Shown here piece after piece: positions 7,105 through 13,656 of a stretch of DNA of 16,317 nt. The translations under genes were made by a program, and so were the position numbers. Numbering within the stretch: position 1 is the stretch's first letter; every line of letters begins with the position of its first letter. Source of the DNA: Bacteroidota bacterium (GTDB lineage: Bacteria; Bacteroidota; Bacteroidia; J057); assembly GCA_003696875.1 (NCBI GenBank), contig RFHL01000105.1:1-16317 (forward strand), written 5' to 3'. The notes under the pieces were generated by a model that saw only the letters and a program-made list of their open reading frames with translations, was not told the DNA's origin and did not search any database.

Positions 7105-8898
7105 TTGAAAGATTCCGCCCCCATCCCCCTGGTCGTCTTGCCATTTGTGAATATGAGTCCAAATGGTGAAAACGAATTCTTTTGTGACGGCATCACCGAA
7201 GAAATCATCCATGCGCTGGGGGAGATTGCCCAATTGAAGGTTATTTCCCGGACTTCCAGTTTCTTCTTTAAGGATCAAAAAGCTTCTGTACAGGAAATTG
7301 CCAGCAGACTGGGAGTCTCGGTGATCATAGAGGGAAGTGTGCGACTGGGGGGAGCGCTCCTGCGAATTTCTGCCAGCATGATCCGCGTGGAGGATGAGGC
7401 CCGCTTTTGGTCGCAAACATGGGACCGCCGCAAGGACCATATATTCGAAGTGCAGGATGAAATCAGCCTGCTGATCGCCGATGCCTTGCGGGAAAATATG
7501 GGGCATTTGGAGATTGATGGGCATTTGGTGGACAATCCTACCCAGGATGTGGACGCCTATGAGGAATACCTCAATGGGCGGATTCTCCTGAATAAATGGA
7601 ACCCTACCGATGTCAACCTGGCCCTCCAGCATTTTGAAAAAGTCCTCTCCCTTGACGAGGGATTAATCGATGCCCACATCGGCCTGGCCGATGGCTATAG
7701 TTTCCTGGCCGTGGCTGGATTTGCCCCGAGGGAGAAGGCCTGGGCCAAGGCGGCGGAGGCCATCAAGACGGCCCAGAAGCTGGACCCTGGCCATGCGGGC
7801 CTCAACTATATCCTGGCCAATGAAGCCTTTTTCACCGCAACTGATTATGTCGCGGCCACCAACTACGCCCTGGCCTCCCTGGCCCGCCGCCCCAATTATG
7901 CGGAGGCGCATCGTTTTTTGTCCTTTTTATACGGCTTGGCCGGGACGTTCACCAAATCCTATGAGCATCTCCTGTACGTCAAGTCCATTGACCCCCTCAA
8001 CAAGGAGACCCGCTTTTACGAGGCCTACTATCATTACCGGACCGGAAACCTGCCCAAAGCTCAGGGCATCCTGGATGAACTCCTGGCAGAGAACCCCAAA
8101 AACCTGCCGGCCCTGGTCGTCAGCATTTACATCCTGATTCACCAGGAGGCCTTCGAGGAAGCAAAGGCCCTGCTCGCGGGCATACCGGAAGAGCTGATCG
8201 CTCCGCAGGAGCGACAGGGGATACGCTGCCTGATCGGGGCCCGCCAGGGACATCCCGATGAGGCCCTCCTGGCCGAACTGGAGGCACAGGCGGTGCTTCC
8301 AGAAAGCCAGTACGCCCATTCGTATCTGTTTCTGTCCTACGCCGTGTTGGGCCAAAACGACGACGCTTTTCGTATGCTCGAAAAGCTCTTTGAGGTGCGC
8401 TCCTCTGTTTTACAGCTCAGCTTTTCAGATCCTTTGGTCGCGTCGCTTCGAGAAGATGCGCGCTACGCAGCCTACCAAAAGCGGGTGTATCCCCGGATGG
8501 CCCCCAAGCGGAGAAAGAAGGAGAAGAAAGCGAGTGCCTATGTCCTGGACCCGGAGGAGGCCCAGGCTATGATGGGCCGGGTTCACGCCTATATTGAAAC
8601 CGACCGGCCCTATCTAAATCCGGCCCTGACTCTCCGCTTGCTGGCCAATCAGGTAGACATCCATCCCAACCAGCTGTCGTGGTTACTCAATGAACATGTA
8701 GGGCAGAACTTCAATGAGTTTGTCAACACCTTTCGGGTGGAGCACTTCAAGGCCTTGGTCCTGGATCCATCCAATTCGCATATCTCTCTGGTGGGCCTGG
8801 CCTATGAAAGCGGCTTCAATTCCAAAACGGTCTTCAACGCCTTCTTCAAAAAGACGGTGGGCATGACGCCCCGGCAATTTCAGAAATCCCAGGCCTGA
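7105..8898 (+). CDS. AraC-family regulator with TolB-like and TPR domains
   Basis: A 597-residue cytosolic regulator. Residues about 7-130 are the TolB/FlgO-like domain seen in adenylate-cyclase-associated regulators (LVVLPFVNMS, FFCDGITEEII, VISRTSSFFFK, IEGSVR). Residues about 150-455 are helical tetratricopeptide-type repeats (ALQHFEKVLSLDEG, AIKTAQKLDP, AQGILDELLAENP). A basic linker (PKRRKKEKK, about 467-475) leads to the AraC-type double helix-turn-helix, about 485-595, ending SLVGLAYESGFNSKTVFNAFFKKTVGMTPRQF. No transmembrane helix or kinase is present. I see no ATG: the frame is open from about 7030 and the best start is TTG at 7105, just before the conserved LVVLPFVNMS. It lies immediately upstream of the oxidoreductase and DUF4386 genes, its likely targets by position. 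The ligand or partner sensed by the TPR part is unknown. Confidence 0.9.
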   Translation: MKDSAPIPLVVLPFVNMSPNGENEFFCDGITEEIIHALGEIAQLKVISRTSSFFFKDQKASVQEIASRLGVSVIIEGSVRLGGALLRISASMIRVEDEARFWSQTWDRRKDHIFEVQDEISLLIADALRENMGHLEIDGHLVDNPTQDVDAYEEYLNGRILLNKWNPTDVNLALQHFEKVLSLDEGLIDAHIGLADGYSFLAVAGFAPREKAWAKAAEAIKTAQKLDPGHAGLNYILANEAFFTATDYVAATNYALASLARRPNYAEAHRFLSFLYGLAGTFTKSYEHLLYVKSIDPLNKETRFYEAYYHYRTGNLPKAQGILDELLAENPKNLPALVVSIYILIHQEAFEEAKALLAGIPEELIAPQERQGIRCLIGARQGHPDEALLAELEAQAVLPESQYAHSYLFLSYAVLGQNDDAFRMLEKLFEVRSSVLQLSFSDPLVASLREDARYAAYQKRVYPRMAPKRRKKEKKASAYVLDPEEAQAMMGRVHAYIETDRPYLNPALTLRLLANQVDIHPNQLSWLLNEHVGQNFNEFVNTFRVEHFKALVLDPSNSHISLVGLAYESGFNSKTVFNAFFKKTVGMTPRQFQKSQA

Positions 8899-8918
8899 CC
8901 TGAGAGTATGGGAAAGTG

Positions 8919-8938
8919 TCCGGATCTATAGATCTGGA
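8919..8938. promoter_or_regulatory. Dyad, candidate operator upstream of the oxidoreductase
   Basis: A 20-base near-palindrome centred on GATCTATAGATC (perfect 12-base core), extended to TCC/GGA arms with one mismatch. It has no loop, so a DNA-binding site is more likely than a hairpin. It lies 21 bases after the regulator stop and about 75 bases before the oxidoreductase start. A link to the AraC-type regulator is inference only; AraC sites are usually direct rather than inverted repeats. Confidence 0.3.
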
Positions 8939-8953
8939 CCGCTATCTGACCAT

Positions 8954-8987
8954 CGGGACGAATTGTCGTCCCGGAATGGCTCTTTTT
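8954..8987 (+). terminator. Hairpin after the AraC-type regulator gene
   Basis: CGGGACGA (8954-8961) and TCGTCCCG (8966-8973) make a perfect 8-bp stem with the loop ATTG. A T-run (CTCTTTTTG) follows after about nine bases, further than in a classical terminator, so termination may be partial and could let the downstream genes be read at lower level. Confidence 0.5.
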
Positions 8988-9012
8988 GTCATGTGCAAAT
9001 AATCACAAGCGC

Positions 9013-10014
9013 ATGACAACAACAATGACCACCCCCCGAATGAAAGCCGTCGTAGCCACCGGATACGGCGCCCCCGATGTCCTCCAACTCCAGGAAGTAG
9101 AGAAACCCACCCCCGCCGCCGACGAGGTTCTCGTCAAAGTGATGGCTTCGGCCGCCACCCAGGCCGAAGCCATGATGCGAACCGGCAGGCCCTACTACAA
9201 CCGCCTGTTTCTGGGCTTCTCGAAGCCCAAGCACGACATTCCCGGAACCTGTTTCGCCGGCGTGATCGAGGCAGTGGGAGAAAACGTCCACCGTTTTCAG
9301 GTAGGAGACCGGGTCTTTGGGGTGACCGCCCTGGGCTTTGGCACCAATGCCGAGTATGTCGCCGTTTCCATCCAGGATGTGATCCTGCCCATGCCCGAAA
9401 ACATGGGCTTTGCCGAAGCCGCACCCTATTGTGATGGGCATCTGACCTCCTACAATTTCCTCACCGAAGTGGCCAATCTTCAGCCAGGTCAAAAGGTGCT
9501 GATCAATGGCGCATCCGGTGCCCTTGGCACCGCGGCTGTCCAAATCGCCCGCTATCTCGGCGCAGAGGTAACCGCCGTATGCAGCGGCAAAAATGAAGGC
9601 CTCGTCCGCTCCCTGGGCGCCCATCATACCATCGACTACACCAAAGAAGACTTCACCCGATCCTCCGAGCGCTATGATGTGGTATTTGATACCATCGGCA
9701 AAAGCTCCTTTGGACAGGCCAAGCGCGTCCTGACGGAAACGGGACAATACTTGTCCCCGGTGCTGAAAATCGCCCACCTCCTGAAGGTCCTCTGGACCTC
9801 TCTGTTCGGAACCCAGAAAGCCAGGTTTGACGCGACCGGCCTCAAGGATCCCGGGAAACTCAGGGAGATGCTCTCCGCGGTCACGAATATCTACCGCGCC
9901 GGTAAGCTCACCACTGTGATCGACCGGCAGTTTCCCCTGGAGAAACTGGCCGAGGCCCATCGCTACATCGATACCGGCCGCAAGAAAGGCAATGTCGTCA
10001 TGGTCAGTGCCTAG
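9013..10014 (+). CDS. Zinc-independent MDR-family NAD(P)-dependent oxidoreductase
   Basis: A member of the quinone-oxidoreductase-like medium-chain dehydrogenase/reductase family, about 333 residues from the chosen start. MKAVVATGYGAPDVLQLQEV opens the GroES-like domain; GTCFAGVIEAVGENVHRFQVGDRVFG is the conserved substrate-domain strand set. VLINGASGALGTAAVQIARYLGAEVTAVCSG is the Rossmann nucleotide-binding motif, with SGKN after it suggesting NADPH. The family's zinc-binding cysteines and histidine are absent. The C-terminal end (FPLEKLAEAHRYIDTGRKKGNVV) is typical. The frame is open from 8986; ATGs at 9013, 9025 and 9040 are all possible, and the last gives the usual family start. Substrate unknown. 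It is followed after 52 bases by the DUF4386 gene, likely in one transcript. Confidence 0.9.
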   Translation: MTTTMTTPRMKAVVATGYGAPDVLQLQEVEKPTPAADEVLVKVMASAATQAEAMMRTGRPYYNRLFLGFSKPKHDIPGTCFAGVIEAVGENVHRFQVGDRVFGVTALGFGTNAEYVAVSIQDVILPMPENMGFAEAAPYCDGHLTSYNFLTEVANLQPGQKVLINGASGALGTAAVQIARYLGAEVTAVCSGKNEGLVRSLGAHHTIDYTKEDFTRSSERYDVVFDTIGKSSFGQAKRVLTETGQYLSPVLKIAHLLKVLWTSLFGTQKARFDATGLKDPGKLREMLSAVTNIYRAGKLTTVIDRQFPLEKLAEAHRYIDTGRKKGNVVMVSA

Positions 10015-10066
10015 GCAAGTAGCTTTCCCTTTTTCCCCTATTCCTACCTGTTAACCTCATATCCTC

Positions 10067-10744
10067 ATGCAAAGGCGTGCATACAGACTCACCGGCTTTT
10101 TCTACCTCCTCGTCATCATCTGCGCCGGGCTCAGCCAAGGCTATATCCGGGGCACCCTCGTGGTGCCGGGAGACGCGGCAGCCACGGCTGCCCAGATCCT
10201 GGGCCATGGTGGCCTTTTCCGGATGGGCATTACCCTGGACCTGGTGGCTTTCCTGCTGGATGTGGTCATCTCCATGATGCTCTACCCAATGTTCAGATCC
10301 TATGGCAAGACGCTGGCGCTGATTTCATCAGCCCTGCGGCTGATCGCCCACCCGGCCATTGGCAGCCTGAATCTGCTCCATCACTATATGGCCGCTGAGG
10401 TGCTGGGCGGGGCCGGATTTTTGACCGTCTTTGAGCCGGCTCAGCTGGAAGCCCTGAGCTTGCTGTTTATGCAGGCGCATACCTACGGCTACCTCATCGC
10501 CGGAGCCTTCTTTGGCCTGCACTGCCTGCTGCTCGGGATCCAGATCTTTCGGTCGACCGAAATCCCCAACCTCTTTGGCGCCTTTCTGCTGGGGTCAGGC
10601 GCAGGCTATGTGATCGAGACCTTTGGCAACTTCTCCCTGCCTGGCTATGAGGCCTATACGGCCTTGATTGTAGGCGTAGCCGCCGCCATTGGCGAGGTAT
10701 CCCTGACCTTTTATTTCCTGATCAAAGGGAAAAGAGCTTCGTAG
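10067..10744 (+). CDS. DUF4386 family integral membrane protein
   Basis: A 225-residue polytopic membrane protein. It opens with the family's typical MQRRAYRLTGFFYLLVIICAG and carries about six hydrophobic segments (roughly residues 9-27, 52-75, 82-103, 139-160, 168-187 and 197-218). The AHTYGYLIAGAFFGLHCLLLG stretch at about 137-157 is characteristic of DUF4386. The biochemical function of the family is unknown. Proteins of this type are often found beside AraC-type regulators and oxidoreductases, as here. It is the last gene of the plus-strand block and ends just before a strong hairpin. Confidence 0.88.
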   Translation: MQRRAYRLTGFFYLLVIICAGLSQGYIRGTLVVPGDAAATAAQILGHGGLFRMGITLDLVAFLLDVVISMMLYPMFRSYGKTLALISSALRLIAHPAIGSLNLLHHYMAAEVLGGAGFLTVFEPAQLEALSLLFMQAHTYGYLIAGAFFGLHCLLLGIQIFRSTEIPNLFGAFLLGSGAGYVIETFGNFSLPGYEAYTALIVGVAAAIGEVSLTFYFLIKGKRAS

Positions 10745-10766
10745 CCCTTCAGCTGAACGTGAATGG

Positions 10767-10808
10767 CAGCCCGTGGAAGAGCACTCATCCCTCTCCCACG
10801 GGCTGTTT
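10767..10808. terminator. Long hairpin between convergent DUF4386 and alpha-galactosidase genes
   Basis: CAGCCCGTGG (10767-10776) pairs exactly with CCACGGGCTG (10796-10805). The stem continues after one mismatch with AGAG/CTCT, leaving a nine-base loop. On the plus strand it is followed by TTT. Lying 22 bases after one stop and 11 bases from the other, it probably ends transcription from both sides, more strongly for the plus strand. Confidence 0.65.
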
Positions 10809-10816
10809 CCAGGATC

Positions 10817-13018
10817 TTACTCCACTGCCTCTATCTGCAGCACCACACTCTGCCGCCAGGCGGTGACGGCGGGATTGATGCCGACTTTCATGAGAAAGTC
10901 ACCGCTGTAGACGGCCGAGCCGTCGAAGGGGGTATGCGCATCAGGGTAGAGGTTGAGCTCGGTTACGCGGTAGCGCTTGGCGGGGTCCAGGCCCTGCAGG
11001 CGCACGGGCTCCACGGCATAGCTGGTCTCAAAGCGGCGGCTCACCAGATAGGAAAACATCACCGAGCGCGCCTGCGCCGGGTCCACAAATTGAAAGCTGG
11101 CATAGGGATGCTCGTAGGGGCTTTGCAGGCGATACATCTCGCCTTTCCAGAGGATGTCGCTATAGGACTTGTAGTTCCGCACCGCCTGCTGACAAAAGGC
11201 CAGGTCGGCCTCGGATAGTTCATCGACCTCAATGTCAAAGCCCAGCTTGCCCATGGAGGCCACATCGGTGCGGTACTTGAGACTGGCCGTGCGGTCCCAG
11301 TTGGTGACGTGGGCACACATCGCGATGGCGGGGTAGAAGTAGGAATAATCCCACTGCATATACACCCGGTCCAGGGGAGCGGTGTTGTCGCTCACCCAAA
11401 ACTCGGTGAAGTACTGTAGCGCGCCATAATCGACGCGGCCGCCGCCGCCCGAGCAGAGCATGATGGGCACCTCGGGGTACTTTTCCCGCACCCGCTCCAG
11501 CACGCGGTACAGGCCCCGAACATAGTCGGTGTAGAGATGGGTTTGCGGCCGGCCCTCCCGGTCCAGATAGTCCGAGAAGGCATTGTAGATGACCGCATTA
11601 CAATCCCATTTGACGTAGGCGATACCGGGATTTTCGGTGAAAATGCGGTCAAAGACGCCGTAGACATAGTCCTGCACTTCCGGGTTACTCAGGTCCAGTA
11701 CCAGTTGGTTGCGGTAGTAAAACTCCCGGCGGTCGGGCTGCCGGATCACCCAGTCGAGGTGGTTCTCGTAGAGTTCGCTCTTGGGATTAACCATCTCCGG
11801 CTCGATCCAGATGCCGAACTGAACGCCTTTTTTGTTGGCTTCCTTGACCAGATAGCCCAGGCCGTGGGGCAGCTTTTCGCGGTTTTCGGTCCAGTCGCCG
11901 AGGCCGGCCCCGTCGCTGTTGCGGGGGTATTTGTTGGCAAACCAGCCATCGTCCAGCAGGAAGAGGTCCACGCCCAGCTCGGCGGCCCCGTCGAAGAGCT
12001 CGACCAATTTTTCCTCATCAAAATCGAAATAGGTGGCTTCCCAATTGTTGAGCAGGGTGAGGCGCTCACCCTCGCCATCGTAGAGGCGGTATTGCCGGGC
12101 CCAGCGGTGCAGCTGTCGGCTGGCCGCGCCGCGGCCTTGCTCCGAGTAGGTATAGATGAAGTGGGGCGTCTCAAAGGATTCGCCTGCCTGCAGCTGGTAT
12201 TCGGCGGCGAAGGCATTGGCGCCGGCGATGAGGCGCAGGTTTTCGTGCCGGTCCCGCTCGAACTCAAAGCGGAAATTCCCCGACCAGGCCAGGTTGGCCA
12301 GCAGCACCTTGCCTGTCTCCTCGGTTGCCGGCTGGTCAAATTCCAGCCGGAAGGTGGGCGGTCCGTAGAGGTGCGAGCGGGTGCCGAGCTTGGTGTCGAG
12401 CACCTTGGTGCCGGCGGTCAGTTCGTGGGTCTCGGGCTGCATCTCCTCGGCCCAGGAACCGTGATATTGGGTGAGGAAAAAGCGCTCATTGCGCAAGTAG
12501 AGGTTGGCCGAGGCGTACTTCTTGAGCATGATGGGGCCGGATTCGCCATTGCGGATGGTGGCCCATTGCTCGAAGACATTCGGTGCCGAATAGACCTTGT
12601 AGTGTAGCCTGACCCGGGTCTGGTAGAGCGAATCCATCAGCTCTATGGTGGTCAGAGAGACGCCCTCTTCCAGCGTTTGGGTCTGATGCGAAACGTAGCT
12701 CAGTTCCGTGGAGGGATTGCCGTCGGCATGGGCAATCTCCAGAGCCGGCTCGGCCACATTCCAGGTGCCGGCCGGGGTATAGGCGTGGTTGAAAAAGTCC
12801 TCATTGGTGCCGCGGTAGCCCAATTGGCCGCCGATGGCGGCATAGTCGGCCGGATCGGCCAGCCTGGGGCCAAAATAGACCGTTTCGAGGCGCTTGAGGG
12901 CATCGACCTGCAAGGCAATCGCATAGTCGTCGCTGGCGATGGTGACCACTTGGGCGGTGAGGCAGATAGGAAGGCAAAGGACGAGTAGGAGGACGGACAA
13001 CCTGGGTGCGCGAGTCAT
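10817..13018 (-). CDS. Secreted GH36 alpha-galactosidase
   Basis: A 733-residue glycoside hydrolase family 36 enzyme that releases terminal alpha-galactose from galacto-oligosaccharides. I chose the ATG at 13018 because it opens a clean signal peptide (MTRAPRLSVLLLVLCLPICL) and lies about 50 bases downstream of a good promoter; the frame is open 38 codons further upstream across that promoter. An N-terminal beta-sandwich (about 25-315) precedes the barrel: LNNWEATYFDF, LLDDGWF (Asp356-Asp357), GIWIEPEMVNP (402-412) and RNQLVLDLSNPEV. YVKWDCN holds the nucleophile Asp472. After CSGGGGRVDYG, the motif WVSDNTAPLDR holds the acid/base Asp544. All catalytic motifs are intact. A C-terminal beta domain closes the protein. 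Export suggests periplasmic action. No transporter or SusC/D genes adjoin it. Confidence 0.95.
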   Translation of the reverse strand: MTRAPRLSVLLLVLCLPICLTAQVVTIASDDYAIALQVDALKRLETVYFGPRLADPADYAAIGGQLGYRGTNEDFFNHAYTPAGTWNVAEPALEIAHADGNPSTELSYVSHQTQTLEEGVSLTTIELMDSLYQTRVRLHYKVYSAPNVFEQWATIRNGESGPIMLKKYASANLYLRNERFFLTQYHGSWAEEMQPETHELTAGTKVLDTKLGTRSHLYGPPTFRLEFDQPATEETGKVLLANLAWSGNFRFEFERDRHENLRLIAGANAFAAEYQLQAGESFETPHFIYTYSEQGRGAASRQLHRWARQYRLYDGEGERLTLLNNWEATYFDFDEEKLVELFDGAAELGVDLFLLDDGWFANKYPRNSDGAGLGDWTENREKLPHGLGYLVKEANKKGVQFGIWIEPEMVNPKSELYENHLDWVIRQPDRREFYYRNQLVLDLSNPEVQDYVYGVFDRIFTENPGIAYVKWDCNAVIYNAFSDYLDREGRPQTHLYTDYVRGLYRVLERVREKYPEVPIMLCSGGGGRVDYGALQYFTEFWVSDNTAPLDRVYMQWDYSYFYPAIAMCAHVTNWDRTASLKYRTDVASMGKLGFDIEVDELSEADLAFCQQAVRNYKSYSDILWKGEMYRLQSPYEHPYASFQFVDPAQARSVMFSYLVSRRFETSYAVEPVRLQGLDPAKRYRVTELNLYPDAHTPFDGSAVYSGDFLMKVGINPAVTAWRQSVVLQIEAVE

Positions 13019-13071
13019 AGCAGTCAGGATTAGGAGGACCAGATAGCAGATGGCGGTTTGAGTAGCATGGC

Positions 13072-13102
13072 CAAATCTATCAAAGCTTTCGGATCGCTCA
13101 AA
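13072..13102 (-). promoter_or_regulatory. Bacteroidota-type promoter for the alpha-galactosidase
   Basis: Read on the minus strand, TTTG (13102-13099) is followed after exactly 19 bases by TAGATTTG (13079-13072). This matches the known Bacteroidota -33/-7 consensus TTTG-N19-TAnnTTTG at every defined base. Transcription would begin near 13065, giving a leader of roughly 45-50 bases before the ATG at 13018. This rules against the longer upstream start. Confidence 0.7.
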
Positions 13103-13134
13103 GCAGGATGCTTCCTTTGGGTGGTCATCCATTC

Positions 13135-13153
13135 ATGCATCCGCATGATGCAT
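13135..13153. promoter_or_regulatory. Inverted repeat upstream of the alpha-galactosidase promoter
   Basis: ATGCATC (13135-13141) and GATGCAT (13147-13153) form a perfect 7-base inverted repeat with a five-base spacer. It lies about 33 bases upstream of the -33 box, where an activator would bind. No regulator gene lies next to it. Confidence 0.3.
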
Positions 13154-13231
13154 TCGGTGGTATTTATCCTCCGCGGTCGGCATGGATGCGCGCTTCACTT
13201 ACATCCTGGTTCAAGGCAGAAACCATCCACC

Positions 13232-13252
13232 AAAAAAGCCCCATGGTGAGGC
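13232..13252 (-). terminator. Terminator of the SRPBCC remnant
   Basis: On the minus strand, GCCTC and GGGGC (one G-U pair) flank the loop ACCAT and are followed directly by TTTTTT. It lies nine bases after the TAA stop of the SRPBCC remnant, as expected for a rho-independent terminator, and supports that remnant being the true 3' end of a gene. Confidence 0.5.
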
Positions 13253-13260
13253 CTTCTTGC

Positions 13261-13431
13261 TTATCCGGACTGAGCGAGGCGTTCTGTCTCCTTCTTCAGG
13301 TCGGCGGCAAACTGCTCAAAGGACTCATCAAAGTAGGGGATCTTCTTGGCGAGCAAAGGGAAAATCCAGCCTCCGATTCGCTCCGACAGGGTAAAAGTGG
13401 TGCCTCCGTCGGAGGCTTCCAGGGGGCTCCA
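13261..13431 (-). pseudogene. 5'-truncated SRPBCC (polyketide cyclase-like) gene
   Basis: Fifty-six codons on the minus strand plus a TAA stop read as the C-terminal third of an SRPBCC/START-like ligand-binding protein. GGTTFTLSERIGGWIFPLLA are the last strands of the fold, and IPYFDESFEQFAADLKKETE is the long C-terminal helix that closes the cavity. The family is about 150 residues long, so roughly 100 are missing. Upstream of about 13431 the frame becomes antisense to the adenosine-deaminase remnant and stops soon after; no start codon exists. The intact frame and its own terminator show it was a real gene. Confidence 0.7.
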
Positions 13432-13432
13432 G

Positions 13433-13579
13433 GAGCAGGGCTTTTCTGCCGAGGAGTTGATTCAGCTAAATCGAAACGCTATCGCCTCCGGCTTCCTGGC
13501 GGAGGCGGAAAAACGGCAGCTTTCCCATACACTTGACACATTTATCCAGGCCGCAAGCGGAGAGATGGCGGCCAATTGA
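13433..13579 (+). pseudogene. 5'-truncated adenosine deaminase remnant
   Basis: About 48 codons on the plus strand, EQGFSAEELIQLNRNAIASG then FLAEAEKRQLSHTLDTFI, match the C-terminal helices of adenosine deaminase, where GFS/T-x-x-EL-x-x-L-x-RNA/S-x-x-(A/S)-F is the usual pattern. The full enzyme is about 330-350 residues with a metal site of His and Asp residues; all of that is missing. The frame is open back to a TTG at 13346, but bases 13346-13432 are antisense of the SRPBCC remnant and not adenosine deaminase-like. It ends in TGA 20 bases before the enolase terminator. Confidence 0.6.
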
Positions 13580-13599
13580 ACCCTTTATTGTCTAGTGCG

Positions 13600-13633
13600 A
13601 AAAAAAGAGGCCGTCTCATAGGAGACGGCCTCT
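13600..13633 (-). terminator. Rho-independent terminator of enolase
   Basis: A perfect 12-bp stem (AGAGGCCGTCTC at 13606-13617, complement at 13622-13633) has a four-base loop. On the minus strand it is followed by seven T residues (13606-13600). It begins 23 bases after the enolase stop. It is the clearest terminator in the window. Confidence 0.92.
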
Positions 13634-13656
13634 GCCTGTTATCCGGTCACTCAGAC

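Noticed and set aside
8989..9960. A 323-codon minus-strand frame over the oxidoreductase
   Set aside because: Antisense to a clear MDR-family gene; the protein is glycine/histidine-rich without a recognisable fold.
11537..12607. A 356-codon plus-strand frame inside the alpha-galactosidase gene
   Set aside because: Antisense shadow of the GH36 coding sequence, with no domain of its own.
13019..13132. A 38-codon N-terminal extension of the alpha-galactosidase
   Set aside because: It overlaps the promoter at 13072-13102 and puts residues before a complete signal peptide.
13019..13260. A gene in the interval between the alpha-galactosidase start and the SRPBCC remnant (for example a 63-codon plus-strand frame at 13058-13249)
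   Set aside because: The frame has no family resemblance and runs through the promoter. The interval is better explained by the promoter, the inverted repeat and the remnant's terminator.
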